Shown here: piece by piece, positions 41,364-50,847 of the stretch
Position numbering within the stretch: the stretch's first letter is position 1
Layout of the letters: each line of letters begins with the position of its first letter
Assembly (NCBI GenBank): GCA_963721305.1
Contig: CAVRIR010000002.1
Coordinates: forward strand, 420,273 to 484,272
Direction: 5' to 3'
DNA length: 64,000 nt
Source of the DNA: DATAES01 sp963721305
Lineage (GTDB): Bacteria; Actinomycetota; Acidimicrobiia; Acidimicrobiales; JACDCH01
Notes under the pieces: model-generated
Seen by the model: only the letters and a program-made list of their open reading frames with translations
Database searches by the model: none
Told to the model about the DNA's origin: nothing
Made by a program: the position numbers and the translations under genes

Positions 41364-42662
41364 TCAGGGCGAAATGGTGTCGACGCCGCCGAGATACGGG
41401 TGAAGGACCTTCGGCAGCGCTATCGAGCCGTCGGGCTGCCGGTTGTTCTCGAGCAGAGCCGCCCAGATGCGAGGCCAGGCGAGCGCGGAACCATTGAGCG
41501 TGTGCACGATCTCGGTTCCCTTGCCGGTCTCGGGCCGATAGCGGACGTTGCCCCGGCGCGCTTGGAAATCGGCGTACCACGACACCGACGAGACTTCGAG
41601 CCAGCGGTCGCAACCCGGCGCGAAAACCTCGAGGTCGAACGTGCGGGCACTCGAGAAGCCGAGATCACCGGCGCAGAGATCGACGACGCGATATGGGAGG
41701 CCGAGGTCGGCGAGCAATCCCTCGGCGCGGTTCATGATGTCGGCGTGCACGTCGCCGGCCTGGTCGGCCGTGCAGTACGCGAACAGCTCGACCTTGTCGA
41801 ACTCGTGCGAGCGCAACGTGCCCCGAGTGTCCGCACCCGCTGAGCCCGCTTCTCGGCGGAAGCAGGGCGTGTACGCGCAGAACCGCGTCGGCAGGGCACG
41901 AACGTCGAGGATCTCGTCACGACACAACGAGGTCAACGGCACCTCGGCCGTCGGGATCGCCCACAGATCGTCGCGCTCGAGGTGATACGCATCGTCGTCG
42001 AACTTCGGTAGGTGACCGGTCGACACCATCGTGTCGGTACGTACGAGCGTGGGCGGGCGGATCTCTTCGTACGCGTCGGTACCGGATGTGTGGCGATCGA
42101 GCGCGAGCTGCGTCAGTGCGCGCAGCAGGCGCGCGCCCATGCCTCGATACAGCACGAACATCGAGCCCGACAGCTTCACCGCCCGCTCGGCATCGAGCAG
42201 ACCGAGCTCCGCGCCGATCTCCCAATGGGGAACCCGTTGATGATCGCCGTAGCTCTCGGGATCGAAGCCGACGACGCGCAGCACGACGTTGTCCTCTGCA
42301 CCCGAGCCGTCAGGCGCGTCGTCGGCCGGGACGTTCGGTATGCGCAGCAACGTGTCGCGCAACTGCGTCGACAGATCCTCGTACTGCCGATCGAGCTCGC
42401 GCTCACGGTCACCGAGCACACGCGCATCTGCCTGAAGTCGTTCGGCACCGTCGGTGTCGCCGCTCGATCGAAGCATGCGAACCTCGTTCGACACAGTGCG
42501 AACCTGCGCCCGGATGTCGTCACGGGCGGCTGCGATTCGCCGCAGCTCCTGGTCGGCCTGCGCGGCGCGGTCGACGTCGGTTCCGACAGCCGGATCGTGC
42601 CTGCGACCGAGCGCTGCCTTGACGCCCTCGAGGTCGGTCCGCAGGCGCCGGATGTCGAGCAT
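41364..42662 (-). CDS. serS: Seryl-tRNA synthetase
   Basis: Charges tRNA-Ser. 432 residues from the ATG at 42662 (MLDIRRLRTDLEGVKAALGRR). Coiled-coil arm at ~25-110, then class II core: motif 1 region VKLSGSMFVLYRGMGARLLRAL, motif 2 CFRREAGSAGADTRGTLRSHEFDKVE in parts, motif 3 TLNGSALAWPRIWAALLENNRQPDGS. Normal length. Confidence 0.96.
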   Translation of the reverse strand: MLDIRRLRTDLEGVKAALGRRHDPAVGTDVDRAAQADQELRRIAAARDDIRAQVRTVSNEVRMLRSSGDTDGAERLQADARVLGDRERELDRQYEDLSTQLRDTLLRIPNVPADDAPDGSGAEDNVVLRVVGFDPESYGDHQRVPHWEIGAELGLLDAERAVKLSGSMFVLYRGMGARLLRALTQLALDRHTSGTDAYEEIRPPTLVRTDTMVSTGHLPKFDDDAYHLERDDLWAIPTAEVPLTSLCRDEILDVRALPTRFCAYTPCFRREAGSAGADTRGTLRSHEFDKVELFAYCTADQAGDVHADIMNRAEGLLADLGLPYRVVDLCAGDLGFSSARTFDLEVFAPGCDRWLEVSSVSWYADFQARRGNVRYRPETGKGTEIVHTLNGSALAWPRIWAALLENNRQPDGSIALPKVLHPYLGGVDTISP

Positions 42663-42737
42663 TACGGAACCGTACCTGTCTTGTTGCGACTGCCTACCCG
42701 AGTTCCAACGGCGAGTCGAGACCAGTATGGTCGCCCG

Positions 42738-43709
42738 ATGCCCGTGATCGAAGTGGACGACCTCGTTGTCCGTTACGGCGATCTCGTTGCAGTTGCAGGC
42801 GTGTCGTTCTCCGTCGCTCCGGGCGAGGTGCTCGCGCTTCTTGGTCCGAACGGCGCGGGCAAGACGTCGACAGTGGAGACGTTGGAAGGGTTTCGGCGCC
42901 CCACTTCCGGCCGTGTGCGCGTTCTCGATCTCGACCCGATCGCCGATCACGGCAAGTTGGTGCGGCGTGTGGGCGCGATGTTGCAAGCCGGCGGCGTGTA
43001 TCCGGGCATCCGCCCTGCTGAAGCGGTGCGGTTGTTTGCATCGTATTACGACATAGCAGAGGATCCTGACGCGCTACTCGACCGGGTCGGATTGAGCCAT
43101 CGTCGCACGACCACATGGCGCAAGTTGTCCGGAGGCGAGCAGCAGCGCCTGTCGCTCGCTCTCGCGCTCGTCGGGAAGCCCGAGGTCGTCTTCCTCGACG
43201 AGCCGACCGCAGGTATCGACGTCGCGGGACGTCAGGTCATCAGAGAGCTCATTCGCGACTTGCGGCAGTCCGGTGTCACCGTCCTCGTCACCACCCATGA
43301 CCTCGAGGAAGCGGAGCGGATCGCCGATCGCATCATGATCATCGATCGGGGCAAGGTCGTCGCCAGCGGCACACCGGCCGAGCTGATGCGATCGAGTGCC
43401 AACGACGAGATCCGGTTCGCGGCACCGCCGCAGCTCGACACCGCCAGCCTCGGTCGCGCGCTCAACGCCTTCGTCGACGAGTTGACGCCGGGTGAGTACC
43501 AGGTCGCCATGCCGCCGACGCCGGCGAACGTCGCCGCGCTGACCGCGTGGCTGGCCGAGCACGAGCTGCCGCTCGCCGACCTGCGGGCCGGCCGGCAGCG
43601 TCTCGAAGACGTGTTCCTCCGCCTGACCGCCGTGACCGGCGAGCATCCCGTCATCACCATGCAGCGCGAGCACCGCAGCCGCCACCGCCGGAGGTCGCGG
43701 TCAGGATGA
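42738..43709 (+). CDS. ABC transporter ATP-binding protein (ABC-2 export type)
   Basis: 323 residues from the ATG at 42738. Walker A GPNGAGKTSTVETLEGF, signature KLSGGEQQRLSLALAL, Walker B VVFLDEPTAGIDV, switch TTHDLEEAERI, and the C-terminal DrrA-like region with RLEDVFLRLT. The basic tail (QREHRSRHRRRSRSG) may be an over-read; the ATGA overlap with the permease supports it. Forms an exporter with 43706-44428. Confidence 0.93.
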   Translation: MPVIEVDDLVVRYGDLVAVAGVSFSVAPGEVLALLGPNGAGKTSTVETLEGFRRPTSGRVRVLDLDPIADHGKLVRRVGAMLQAGGVYPGIRPAEAVRLFASYYDIAEDPDALLDRVGLSHRRTTTWRKLSGGEQQRLSLALALVGKPEVVFLDEPTAGIDVAGRQVIRELIRDLRQSGVTVLVTTHDLEEAERIADRIMIIDRGKVVASGTPAELMRSSANDEIRFAAPPQLDTASLGRALNAFVDELTPGEYQVAMPPTPANVAALTAWLAEHELPLADLRAGRQRLEDVFLRLTAVTGEHPVITMQREHRSRHRRRSRSG

Positions 43710-44428
43710 GCGCGCTGGTCGCGCAGACGCGGGCCGAGCTGGTGCTCACGATGCGGCGGGGCGAGTCCCTGCTCCTCGTGCTCGGCATCCCGCTGCTGCT
43801 CCTCGCCTTCTTCTCGTCGGTCGACGTCCTGCCGAAGGGCAACTTCACCGATGCCGTCGACTTCCTGTTCCCCGGCATCATCGCCCTCGCAGTGATGTCG
43901 ACCGCGATGGTGCAACTCGCCATCGGCACCGCGTTCGAGCGCCAGTACGGCGTCCTCAAGCGACTAGGGATCACGCCGTTGGGCCGGCCGCGCCTGTTGA
44001 CCGCGAAGACGCTGTCGATCGTCGCCATCGAGATCCTGCAGATCGTGCTGCTGCTCCTTCTGGCGCTCGCGCTCGGGTGGAGCGAGTCGGCGGAGCCCGG
44101 CGCCTTCCTGGCGGTCGCCCTCGGCACCATCGCATTTGCAGGCATTGGCCTGTTCATGGCTGGGCAGCTACGAGGTGAGGTCACGCTCGCCGCCGCCAAC
44201 GGTCTGTACCTCTTGTTGCTGCTGCTCGGCGGGATGGTGGTGCCACTGTCCGAGCTTCCCGAAGGACTGCGAGTCCTCGCGGAGCTCCTGCCGTCGGGCG
44301 CGCTGTCGCAGATCCTCGTCGGAACGCTCAACGCCGGTCACAGCGTGCCGCTGCACGCGTGGGTCGTCCTCATCGTGTGGGCCGTCGTCGCGCCGGTTGC
44401 AGCCGCGAAGACGTTCCGCTGGGAGTAA
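43706..44428 (+). CDS. ABC-2 type permease
   Basis: 240 residues. Six hydrophobic segments, the first at SLLLVLGIPLLLLAFFSSV; AFERQYGVLKRLGITPLGRPRLLTAK is the coupling loop characteristic of ABC-2 exporters, and YLLLLLLGGMVVPLSELPEGL the fifth helix with the GG-PLSEL motif. ATG overlaps the ATPase stop (ATGA). Substrate unknown. Confidence 0.92.
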   Translation: MSALVAQTRAELVLTMRRGESLLLVLGIPLLLLAFFSSVDVLPKGNFTDAVDFLFPGIIALAVMSTAMVQLAIGTAFERQYGVLKRLGITPLGRPRLLTAKTLSIVAIEILQIVLLLLLALALGWSESAEPGAFLAVALGTIAFAGIGLFMAGQLRGEVTLAAANGLYLLLLLLGGMVVPLSELPEGLRVLAELLPSGALSQILVGTLNAGHSVPLHAWVVLIVWAVVAPVAAAKTFRWE

Positions 44429-44438
44429 GCAGTGCGTC

Positions 44439-44885
44439 ATGCCAGCTGATCTCGATGCGGTCCGCAGGCTCGGCGCTGCGGATCATGGTCTCGTCGTCGT
44501 GTCGGTGGCGCGACCCGACGGCTCGGTGAACACGTCAGTCGTGAACGCGGGAGTGCTGCCCGATCCTGTGACTGGTGAAGACGTCGTCGGGTTCGTGGCG
44601 CGTGGCGACGCCCGCAAGCTCGACTACGTCAGAACGACTCGGCGCGCGACCGTGACGTTCCGCTCGGGTTGGCAGTGGGTCGCGGTCGAGGGTCCGGCAC
44701 GCCTCGCGGGACCGGACGACGACCTACCCGGCCTGTCGCCTGACCGGATCCCGGCACTGTTGCGCGACGTGTTCATAGCCGCCGGCGGCACCCACCATGA
44801 CTGGGACGAGTACGACCGCGTCATGGCCGCGGAGCGCCGCACCGCCGTCCTCGTCTCCAATGTTGGATGGAAACGGGCGCGATAG
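44439..44885 (+). CDS. PPOX-class F420/FMN-dependent oxidoreductase family protein
   Basis: 148 residues, split-barrel flavin/F420-binding fold. ADHGLVVVSVARPDGSVNTSVVNAGVLP, VVGFVARGDARKLDYVRTTRRATVTFRSG, VAVEGPARL, HHDWDEYDRVMAAERRTAVLV. F420-dependent subgroup proteins of this size are common in actinobacteria; the flavin/deazaflavin choice is not settled by sequence. ATG at 44439. The last codons form the 5' arm of the 22-bp hairpin at 44859, and the stop TAG spans its loop. Confidence 0.85.
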   Translation: MPADLDAVRRLGAADHGLVVVSVARPDGSVNTSVVNAGVLPDPVTGEDVVGFVARGDARKLDYVRTTRRATVTFRSGWQWVAVEGPARLAGPDDDLPGLSPDRIPALLRDVFIAAGGTHHDWDEYDRVMAAERRTAVLVSNVGWKRAR

Positions 44886-44906
44886 CGCCCGTTTCCATCC
44901 AACATT
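44859..44906. terminator. Perfect 22-bp hairpin spanning the stop codon
   Basis: Arms 44859-44880 and 44885-44906 are exact reverse complements (22 of 22, starting AATGTTGGATGG) around a GATA loop. It overlaps the last eight codons and the stop of the PPOX gene and ends 28 bp before the facing ctaG stop, so it likely ends transcription both ways. The following sequence has only a modest T run. Confidence 0.8.
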
Positions 44907-44934
44907 CGTTGTTCTCGGAGTCAACTTTCGGGAA

Positions 44935-45855
44935 CTACGGGACCCCGCCGGGTTCGGTGGGAGCGGGGCCGTGGCGGGCGAGCTCGTCGAGCTCGTCGCG
45001 CACCGAATCCCACGTGAGGACGTCGCGTTCGGTGACGACGACGCCAGCGCGCTCCGCTTCCATGTGCCGGCTCGACCACTTGAAGAACAGGACCATGATC
45101 AGGCCCCATATGTAGAACGCCTCGCCGAGCTTCATCATCACGCCGGCGATCTGCTGGTCCGTGACCGGGTTGATTCCCCACAGGTGAAACGGCCGGTTGT
45201 ACGCGTGGTACACGGGCTGCTCGGCGAAGATGAGCCACGCCGACGGGATGGTCGGGATGATCGTCTGCACGAACAGGTAGAGCATCTGCCCGGGCAAGGA
45301 CAACCGCATCTCAGGAAGCGGCCCGCACACCGGCATCCACATCAGCAGCGCGGTCGCAACGAGCATGACGTGAAGGCTGAAGTGCAACGGCGCCGACGTG
45401 ACCGACGCGTTGACCACGACGGGCCAGTGGACGAACGCGAACGCCGCGTTGAACAGCACGGCGGCCGGCACCGGTCGGCACAGCCGCCGTATGACGTTGC
45501 CCGCGAACCATCCGTCGCCGACGACGAGCCGCGCCAGCCACGTCGGTATCGCGAGCAGGAACAGCGGCGGCACCACCATGGTCAGCAGCAGGTGCTGGGC
45601 CATGTGCACCGAGTACAGGTATCGCTCGCCGATGTCGTGCATCGGCCAGTCGGCCGCGATCCACATCGTTGCGATCGCGAGGACGAACCAACCTTTCTGG
45701 CGACGGGTCACGATCGGCGAGCCGTCTCGCACGACCTTGGGTCCGATGACCGTCGTTGCGTACCACCAGCAGCCGATGATCCCCGCCATCAGCAACCACA
45801 CCTCGGGGTGGGCTCGGAACCTCCAGGGATCCACGGCGCCGATCACGTCAACCAC
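44935..45855 (-). CDS. ctaG: Cytochrome c oxidase assembly factor CtaG (caa3_CtaG family)
   Basis: 306 residues, seven helices. Pattern: ADWPMHDIGERYLYSVHMAQHLLLTMVVPPLFLLAIP with conserved His, VHWPVVVN, HFSLHVMLVATALLMWMPV, and MMKLGEAFYIWGLIMVLFFKW. Involved in forming the CuB site of caa3-type oxidases. Last gene of the oxidase operon running 53041-44935. Confidence 0.92.
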   Translation of the reverse strand: MVDVIGAVDPWRFRAHPEVWLLMAGIIGCWWYATTVIGPKVVRDGSPIVTRRQKGWFVLAIATMWIAADWPMHDIGERYLYSVHMAQHLLLTMVVPPLFLLAIPTWLARLVVGDGWFAGNVIRRLCRPVPAAVLFNAAFAFVHWPVVVNASVTSAPLHFSLHVMLVATALLMWMPVCGPLPEMRLSLPGQMLYLFVQTIIPTIPSAWLIFAEQPVYHAYNRPFHLWGINPVTDQQIAGVMMKLGEAFYIWGLIMVLFFKWSSRHMEAERAGVVVTERDVLTWDSVRDELDELARHGPAPTEPGGVP

Positions 45856-45869
45856 ACGCGGCGCCGGGC

Positions 45870-46205
45870 TCAGCTACCGCTGAACACGTGGAACATCAGC
45901 AGCACCACCGTGTACACGATCACGGCGAGCAGGATCCCGGTGACGAACAACCATCGGAACACCCGGGAGTCGAACCGCAGGTGCATGAAGAACATGGCGA
46001 CCGTGGCGAACTTGATCACCATCGCCACGATCAGGATGATCGCGTACGGCAGGAAGTTGATGTCGAGGTAGTAGAGGGCGACCTCCGCGCCGGTGACGAG
46101 CGCCAAGAATAGTGCGACCAGCACGTACTCCATGTCGCCCGGGTGCGCATGCTCGTGTTCGTCATGCGGCGTCTCGGTCGTCGTTACCTCGGTCGACGAA
46201 GCCAT
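45870..46205 (-). CDS. ctaF: Cytochrome c oxidase subunit IV (CtaF-like)
   Basis: 111 residues, His/Glu-rich N-terminus (PHDEHEHAHPGD) that might bind metal, then three helices: YVLVALFLALVTGAEVALYYL, AIILIVAMVIKFATVAMFFMHLRFDSR, WLFVTGILLAVIVYTVVLLMF. The actinobacterial subunit IV of caa3/aa3 oxidases. ATG at 46205, 20 bp after ctaE. Confidence 0.88.
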   Translation of the reverse strand: MASSTEVTTTETPHDEHEHAHPGDMEYVLVALFLALVTGAEVALYYLDINFLPYAIILIVAMVIKFATVAMFFMHLRFDSRVFRWLFVTGILLAVIVYTVVLLMFHVFSGS

Positions 46206-46224
46206 CAGCGATGTCCCTCCGCAC

Positions 46225-46863
46225 TCACGGGATCAGATAGACGACGGTGAAGATGACGATCCACACCACGTCGACGAAGTGCCAGTACAAGCCGACGATC
46301 TCGACGACCTCTGACCGTTCCTGGGGCAGCTTCCCTCGCAAGGACATCACGAACAGCGACATGAGCATGAGGATGCCGACGCTCACGTGGACGCCGTGGA
46401 AGCCGGTCAGCGTGTAGAAGGAGGACGACGCCGTGTTGGTCGTGTAGCCCATGCCTTCCTTGACGAATGACGTGAACTCGTAGATCTGGCCCGAGATGAA
46501 CGTTGCGCCGAGCAGCGCCGTGGTCACCAGCCAGACGCGGCACCGATGGTGATCACCGCGTTGCAACGCGGACAGCGCGAGCACCATCGTCATCGAGCTC
46601 ATCAGCAGCACGAACGACGACACCGACGTGAACGGGATGTCGTAGAGATTGTGCGGAATCGGACCCTGCACCGCGGTTCGCTTGTACAGCAGGTAGGTCG
46701 AGATGAGACCGCCGAACAGCAGGCACTCCGATCCGAGGAACACCCACATGCCGAGCTTCTGGTTCGAGACCCCGGTCTGGGTCCAACCGTGCTCACCCGG
46801 CTTGGGCTCGTGGTGTCCGAGCTGCTGTTGTCCGACGGGTGCCGTGTGTTCGACCGCGGTCAT
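46225..46863 (-). CDS. ctaE: Cytochrome c oxidase subunit III
   Basis: 212 residues, five helices. LGMWVFLGSECLLFGGLISTYLLY at the start with the conserved Glu, LATALLGATFISGQIYEF-like segment, FYTLTGFHGVHVSVGILML with the conserved HG-H-H pattern, and EIVGLYWHFVDVVWIVIFTVVYL, the signature end of subunit III. ATG at 46863 overlaps the ctaD stop (ATGA). Confidence 0.95.
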   Translation of the reverse strand: MTAVEHTAPVGQQQLGHHEPKPGEHGWTQTGVSNQKLGMWVFLGSECLLFGGLISTYLLYKRTAVQGPIPHNLYDIPFTSVSSFVLLMSSMTMVLALSALQRGDHHRCRVWLVTTALLGATFISGQIYEFTSFVKEGMGYTTNTASSSFYTLTGFHGVHVSVGILMLMSLFVMSLRGKLPQERSEVVEIVGLYWHFVDVVWIVIFTVVYLIP

Positions 46864-48905
46864 GCGGGCGCCACCTCCTCCTGCTCCTCCGCGGCGTCCT
46901 CGGCCGCCGGCAGCTCGGCCTGCGCGCCATCGCCGTCGCCGTCACCGGCCTCGAGCTCGTGATGGCCGTCGCCGCCGTGATCCGCGTCGGGATCGACGGA
47001 CGGCTCGAAGGCCAAGCCGTAGACCGCGAGGAGCAGCGCGAATCCACCCACGAACGCGAGCGCCAAGTTGAAGATGATGCCGTAGGCGATGACCGGCAGC
47101 GAGGCGGCCAGCACGATCGGCCAGTAGCTCGGCGACGGAAGGTGCACGCCCGTCGGATCACCAGCCTGGACGACGTCGTCCGTCGCGGCGATGCGCACCG
47201 GCCGGCCGGCCTCGTCCTCGCCGTACTTGCGGTGCCAGAACTCGTCGAGATGCGTCACGATCGGCACTTCGTCGAAGTTGTGCGATGGCGTCGGCGACTG
47301 GACCATCCACTCGAGACCTCGTGCGTCCCACGGGTCCGCGCCCACGACGATGTTGTTCTGCTTCGCCTTTCGCCGGCTGTACCAGATGTTGATCAGGAAG
47401 ATCAGCACCGCCGTCGCGATCACGAATGCGCCGATCGTCTCGATCATGTTCCAGACGTCGTAGCCGTAGCCCTTCTGGTACGTGTACGTGCGGCGGGGCT
47501 GACCCTCGAGGCCGATGATGTGCATCGGCCCGAACGTGAGGTTCATCCCGATGAGGATCAACCAGAAGTGCCAGCTACCGAGCCGCTCGGACAACTGGTA
47601 CCCGAAGACCTTCGGCCACCAGAAGTACATGCCACCGAAGAAGCCGAGGATCGCGCCGCCGAAGATGACGTAGTGGAAGTGGGCGACGATGTAGTAGGTG
47701 TCCGTCTGCTGCAGGTCGGACGGTGACACCGCGTGCGTGACGCCCGACAGCCCGCCGATGGTGAACATGGCGACGAGCCCGATGGCGAACTTCATCGGCG
47801 TCGGGAACGTCAACTTGCCGCCGTACATCGTCGCGATCCAGTTGAGGATCTTCACGCCCGTCGGCACGGCGATGAACATCGTGGTGACCGAGAAAGCGGC
47901 GACCGAGAACGGGCCGATACCGGAGGCGAACATGTGGTGCGCCCAGACGCCCCACCCCATGAAGCCGATCGCGATGCCCGAGAACACCATGAACGGGTAG
48001 CCGAAGATCGGCTTGCGGGAGAACACCGGGATGATCTCGGAGACCACCCCGAAGGCGGGCAAGATGAGGATGTAGACCTCTGGGTGCCCGAATATCCAGA
48101 ACAGGTTTTGCCACAGCAGCGGGTCGGCGCCTTGTTGGACCTCGAAGAAGTTCGCTCCGAAGCGACGGTCGAACAGGAGCAGGAACAGCGCCACCGTGAT
48201 GACCGGCATGGCGAACACGATGAGCAGCTGCGTCACGAAGGCCATCCAGGTGAACACCGGCATCTTGAACAACGACATGCCGGGCGCACGCAGGTTGATG
48301 ACCGTGACGACCAGGTTGATCGCGCCGACTGTCGAGGCGATACCGGTGATCAGCAGGCCGAGGGCGTAGAAGTCCATGCCGTGCGTCGGCGAGAAGATCG
48401 GGTTCGTGTTCGGTGCGTACGCGAACCAGCCACCGTCCGGGGCACCGCCGAGGAACCACGACGAGTTCAGGAAGAGTCCACCGAACAGGAAGGCCCAGAA
48501 GCTGAATGCGTTCAGCCGCGGGAAGGCCACATCGCGCGCGCCGACCTGCAACGGCATGATGTAGTTCATCAGCGATGCACCGAGCGGCATCACGACGAGG
48601 AAGATCATCGTGATGCCGTGCATGGTGAACACCTGGTTGTACTGCGCGGCGTTGAGCACCGTGCCGTTCGCGTGCGCGAGCTGAAGGCGGATCAGCAACG
48701 CCTCGATGCCGCCGATGAGGAAGAAGAAGATGGCGGCCGCGCCGTACATGACGCCGATGCGCTTGTGGTCGACGGACGTGACCCAGCCGCGCCATCCCTT
48801 GGACTGTCCTGGACGCGCGAAGACGCCCAGCGCGGGACGCGTGGAGCCGGTGTCGCCGCTCGGTAGGGCGAGCGGGCCCGTTTGGGGAGCTTCGATGATT
48901 GCCAT
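46860..48905 (-). CDS. ctaD: Cytochrome c oxidase subunit I (functional catalytic subunit)
   Basis: 681 residues from the ATG at 48905. All catalytic ligands present: heme a His in TMHGITMIF, CuB His-Tyr in FGHPEVYILILP (HPEVY with the cross-linked Tyr), CuB pair in WAHHMFASG, and the heme a3/heme a His pair in VAHFHYV. K-pathway residues visible in SVTTMFIAVPTGVKI. The C-terminal ~90 residues are acidic with His/Asp repeats. Core pump of the operon; its pair is the cytochrome c-bearing subunit II. Confidence 0.96.
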   Translation of the reverse strand: MAIIEAPQTGPLALPSGDTGSTRPALGVFARPGQSKGWRGWVTSVDHKRIGVMYGAAAIFFFLIGGIEALLIRLQLAHANGTVLNAAQYNQVFTMHGITMIFLVVMPLGASLMNYIMPLQVGARDVAFPRLNAFSFWAFLFGGLFLNSSWFLGGAPDGGWFAYAPNTNPIFSPTHGMDFYALGLLITGIASTVGAINLVVTVINLRAPGMSLFKMPVFTWMAFVTQLLIVFAMPVITVALFLLLFDRRFGANFFEVQQGADPLLWQNLFWIFGHPEVYILILPAFGVVSEIIPVFSRKPIFGYPFMVFSGIAIGFMGWGVWAHHMFASGIGPFSVAAFSVTTMFIAVPTGVKILNWIATMYGGKLTFPTPMKFAIGLVAMFTIGGLSGVTHAVSPSDLQQTDTYYIVAHFHYVIFGGAILGFFGGMYFWWPKVFGYQLSERLGSWHFWLILIGMNLTFGPMHIIGLEGQPRRTYTYQKGYGYDVWNMIETIGAFVIATAVLIFLINIWYSRRKAKQNNIVVGADPWDARGLEWMVQSPTPSHNFDEVPIVTHLDEFWHRKYGEDEAGRPVRIAATDDVVQAGDPTGVHLPSPSYWPIVLAASLPVIAYGIIFNLALAFVGGFALLLAVYGLAFEPSVDPDADHGGDGHHELEAGDGDGDGAQAELPAAEDAAEEQEEVAPA

Positions 48906-48912
48906 CACAACC

Positions 48913-50022
48913 TCATGGCGAAGACGGTGGAGTGACGCCGGCGGGGTACGGGCCGAGCGTCTCGAGATAGGCGACGAGCTGGTCGATGTCGTTCTCACTC
49001 AATTGCAGGTTCGGCATCCCGCGGCCTCCCGCGGGCGCCATCGGAAGTAAGCCGGGTGGATCGCGCAGCCACGCTTCGAGCTGGTTGCGGTTGAAGACGA
49101 TGTTGCCGTTCGCGTCCTTGACGTAGAGCGGGAAATTCCCACTCGCGAACACGGACCGGCTCATCAAGTGAGTGAGGTTCGGCGCCACCTTCGACACCAG
49201 AGGTGCCTCTGCGACCTCGTTGACGCCATTGATCTGGTGACAAGCGGCGCACTTCGCCTGGAAGGTGGTGAGTCCAGCGGCTGCCTGCGAGCCGGCGGGC
49301 GGTGTCGCTGCGTTCTGTTCTTGCTGGCTCACCCATGTGTTGAAGTCGTCCTGGGTCATCACGACGGCCCGTGCGCGCATGTTGGCGTGCGACAGGCCGC
49401 AGAACTCCTTGCACTGCCCGTCGAAGACGCCGGTTTGATCCGCGGTGACCTCGAGCGTCTGAATGCGTCCCGGCACGGCGTCGCGGGTGCCGTTCAGCGC
49501 GGGGATCCAGAAGCTGTGGATCACGTCGCGCGACTGGACCTCGAGCTCGACGGGCTTGCCGACGGGGATCACCAACTCGTTGGCGGTGATGATCTCCGGC
49601 TTGCCGTCGCCGTTGAAGTCGTATTGGTAGGCCCACCACCACTGCTGGCCGAACACCTCGATCTTCATCGCGTTCGCCGGCCTGCGGCTGATCTGCACCA
49701 CGGTCACGACGGTGAAGAACGCGACGACGGCGAGGATGAGGAACGGCACGACCGTCCAACCGATCTCGATCCGAGTGTTGCCGTGGATCTGCTTCGGCTC
49801 GTCTTCATCGGATCGACGGCGACGCCCCGTGATCATCACGAACAGCAACATCGCGGCGACGATGACGCCGACGACGCCGGCGGCGATGAACACCGGCACC
49901 TGCAGCCGGTTGATCTTCTCGGCGTTGGTTCCCTTGGGATTGAAGATCGTTTGCGGGGTCGAGCACGACGCGAGCACGAGCATCACGACGGCGGCGACAG
50001 CGAGACGACGGGCGGCGCGCAT
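48913..50022 (-). CDS. ctaC: Cytochrome c oxidase subunit II with fused cytochrome c domain (caa3 type)
   Basis: 369 residues. Lipoprotein signal (VMLVLASC), two helices, CuA cupredoxin domain with FGQQWWWAYQYD, HSFWIPALNGTRDAVPGR and GQCKEFCGLSHANM (both CuA cysteines, His and Met), then a cytochrome c domain: CAACH heme site and GRGMPNL axial Met. ATG at 50022 leaves 3 bp after the upstream stop; a TTG at 50025 is possible. Accepts electrons from cytochrome c directly, so it does not depend on a separate carrier. Confidence 0.96.
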   Translation of the reverse strand: MRAARRLAVAAVVMLVLASCSTPQTIFNPKGTNAEKINRLQVPVFIAAGVVGVIVAAMLLFVMITGRRRRSDEDEPKQIHGNTRIEIGWTVVPFLILAVVAFFTVVTVVQISRRPANAMKIEVFGQQWWWAYQYDFNGDGKPEIITANELVIPVGKPVELEVQSRDVIHSFWIPALNGTRDAVPGRIQTLEVTADQTGVFDGQCKEFCGLSHANMRARAVVMTQDDFNTWVSQQEQNAATPPAGSQAAAGLTTFQAKCAACHQINGVNEVAEAPLVSKVAPNLTHLMSRSVFASGNFPLYVKDANGNIVFNRNQLEAWLRDPPGLLPMAPAGGRGMPNLQLSENDIDQLVAYLETLGPYPAGVTPPSSP

Positions 50023-50025
50023 CAA

Positions 50026-50847
50026 CTACTCCGGAAGGGAAGTCGGCGTGGGCTGGTTGCGATCGGCGGGCGCGAACGGGTTCTCGTTGTGCTCCTTGTC
50101 GTAGTTCCGTGAGCCTTGCGCGGCCGAGATGATTCCGCCCGTGATCACGCCCAAGGCGATGACGATGCACACGACCGCGGTGACCGTTCGCACGGCACGC
50201 GGTGCGAGCGCGAGCACGGTGGCAACTGCGAGCACCAGCACGGCGAAGCCGAGGGCGACCGCGGCGGAAGCGTGGTCGCTCACTGCGAGCAACACGCGCG
50301 AGATGCAGAAGATCATGGCGACGACGCCGATGGCCCCGAACACCGGGATCTCGACCGGGTTCATCAGGCGGTTGCGGATTCGCCGGTTGGCCACCGGATC
50401 ACCGGTGGCGCGATCGGACCATGCCGACACCATCCACTCGAGCAGCACGACGATGCCGACCAGGATCCCGAAGACGAAGAGTTGTGCGCTCACCACGAGA
50501 CCGACCGCACAACACCCGGCGGCGACAGCCCCGAGCACGGGCCAGTAGCTGTTCGTGCGGGGTTCGCGGACCTCGGGCAACGTGTCGAGGCCGATGAACG
50601 ACTGCACCGCGTCGGCGTCGGCGTCGCGGAACGCGACCGCCAGACCGCCGAGGAAGGCGGCGGACGCGGCCGCGCTGAGCAGGACGATGTACCCGGCATG
50701 ATCGCCGACGCCGCCGTAGAGGCCGAACGTGATCACGCCACTCAGTCCGCCGTGGTTGCCCCACGCGAAGATGGCGGCACCGAAGAGGGCGAGCGCGGCG
50801 AGACCGAAGAAGAACTTTGCGCCCGTCGTGACCATGGTCGTCTTCAT
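50026..50847 (-). CDS. Membrane protein of the oxidase operon, unknown function
   Basis: 273 residues, about seven hydrophobic segments: GAKFFFGLAALALFGAAIFAW, VLLSAAASAAFLGGLAVAF, YWPVLGAVAAGCCAVGLVVSAQLFVFG, and EIPVFGAIGVVAMIFCISRVLL. A polar loop holds WSDRATGDPVANRRIRNRLMNPVE. No cofactor motif. The ATGA overlap with the subunit III-like gene and 3-bp gap to ctaC place it firmly in the operon; probably a small-subunit or assembly role. Confidence 0.75.
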   Translation of the reverse strand: MKTTMVTTGAKFFFGLAALALFGAAIFAWGNHGGLSGVITFGLYGGVGDHAGYIVLLSAAASAAFLGGLAVAFRDADADAVQSFIGLDTLPEVREPRTNSYWPVLGAVAAGCCAVGLVVSAQLFVFGILVGIVVLLEWMVSAWSDRATGDPVANRRIRNRLMNPVEIPVFGAIGVVAMIFCISRVLLAVSDHASAAVALGFAVLVLAVATVLALAPRAVRTVTAVVCIVIALGVITGGIISAAQGSRNYDKEHNENPFAPADRNQPTPTSLPE

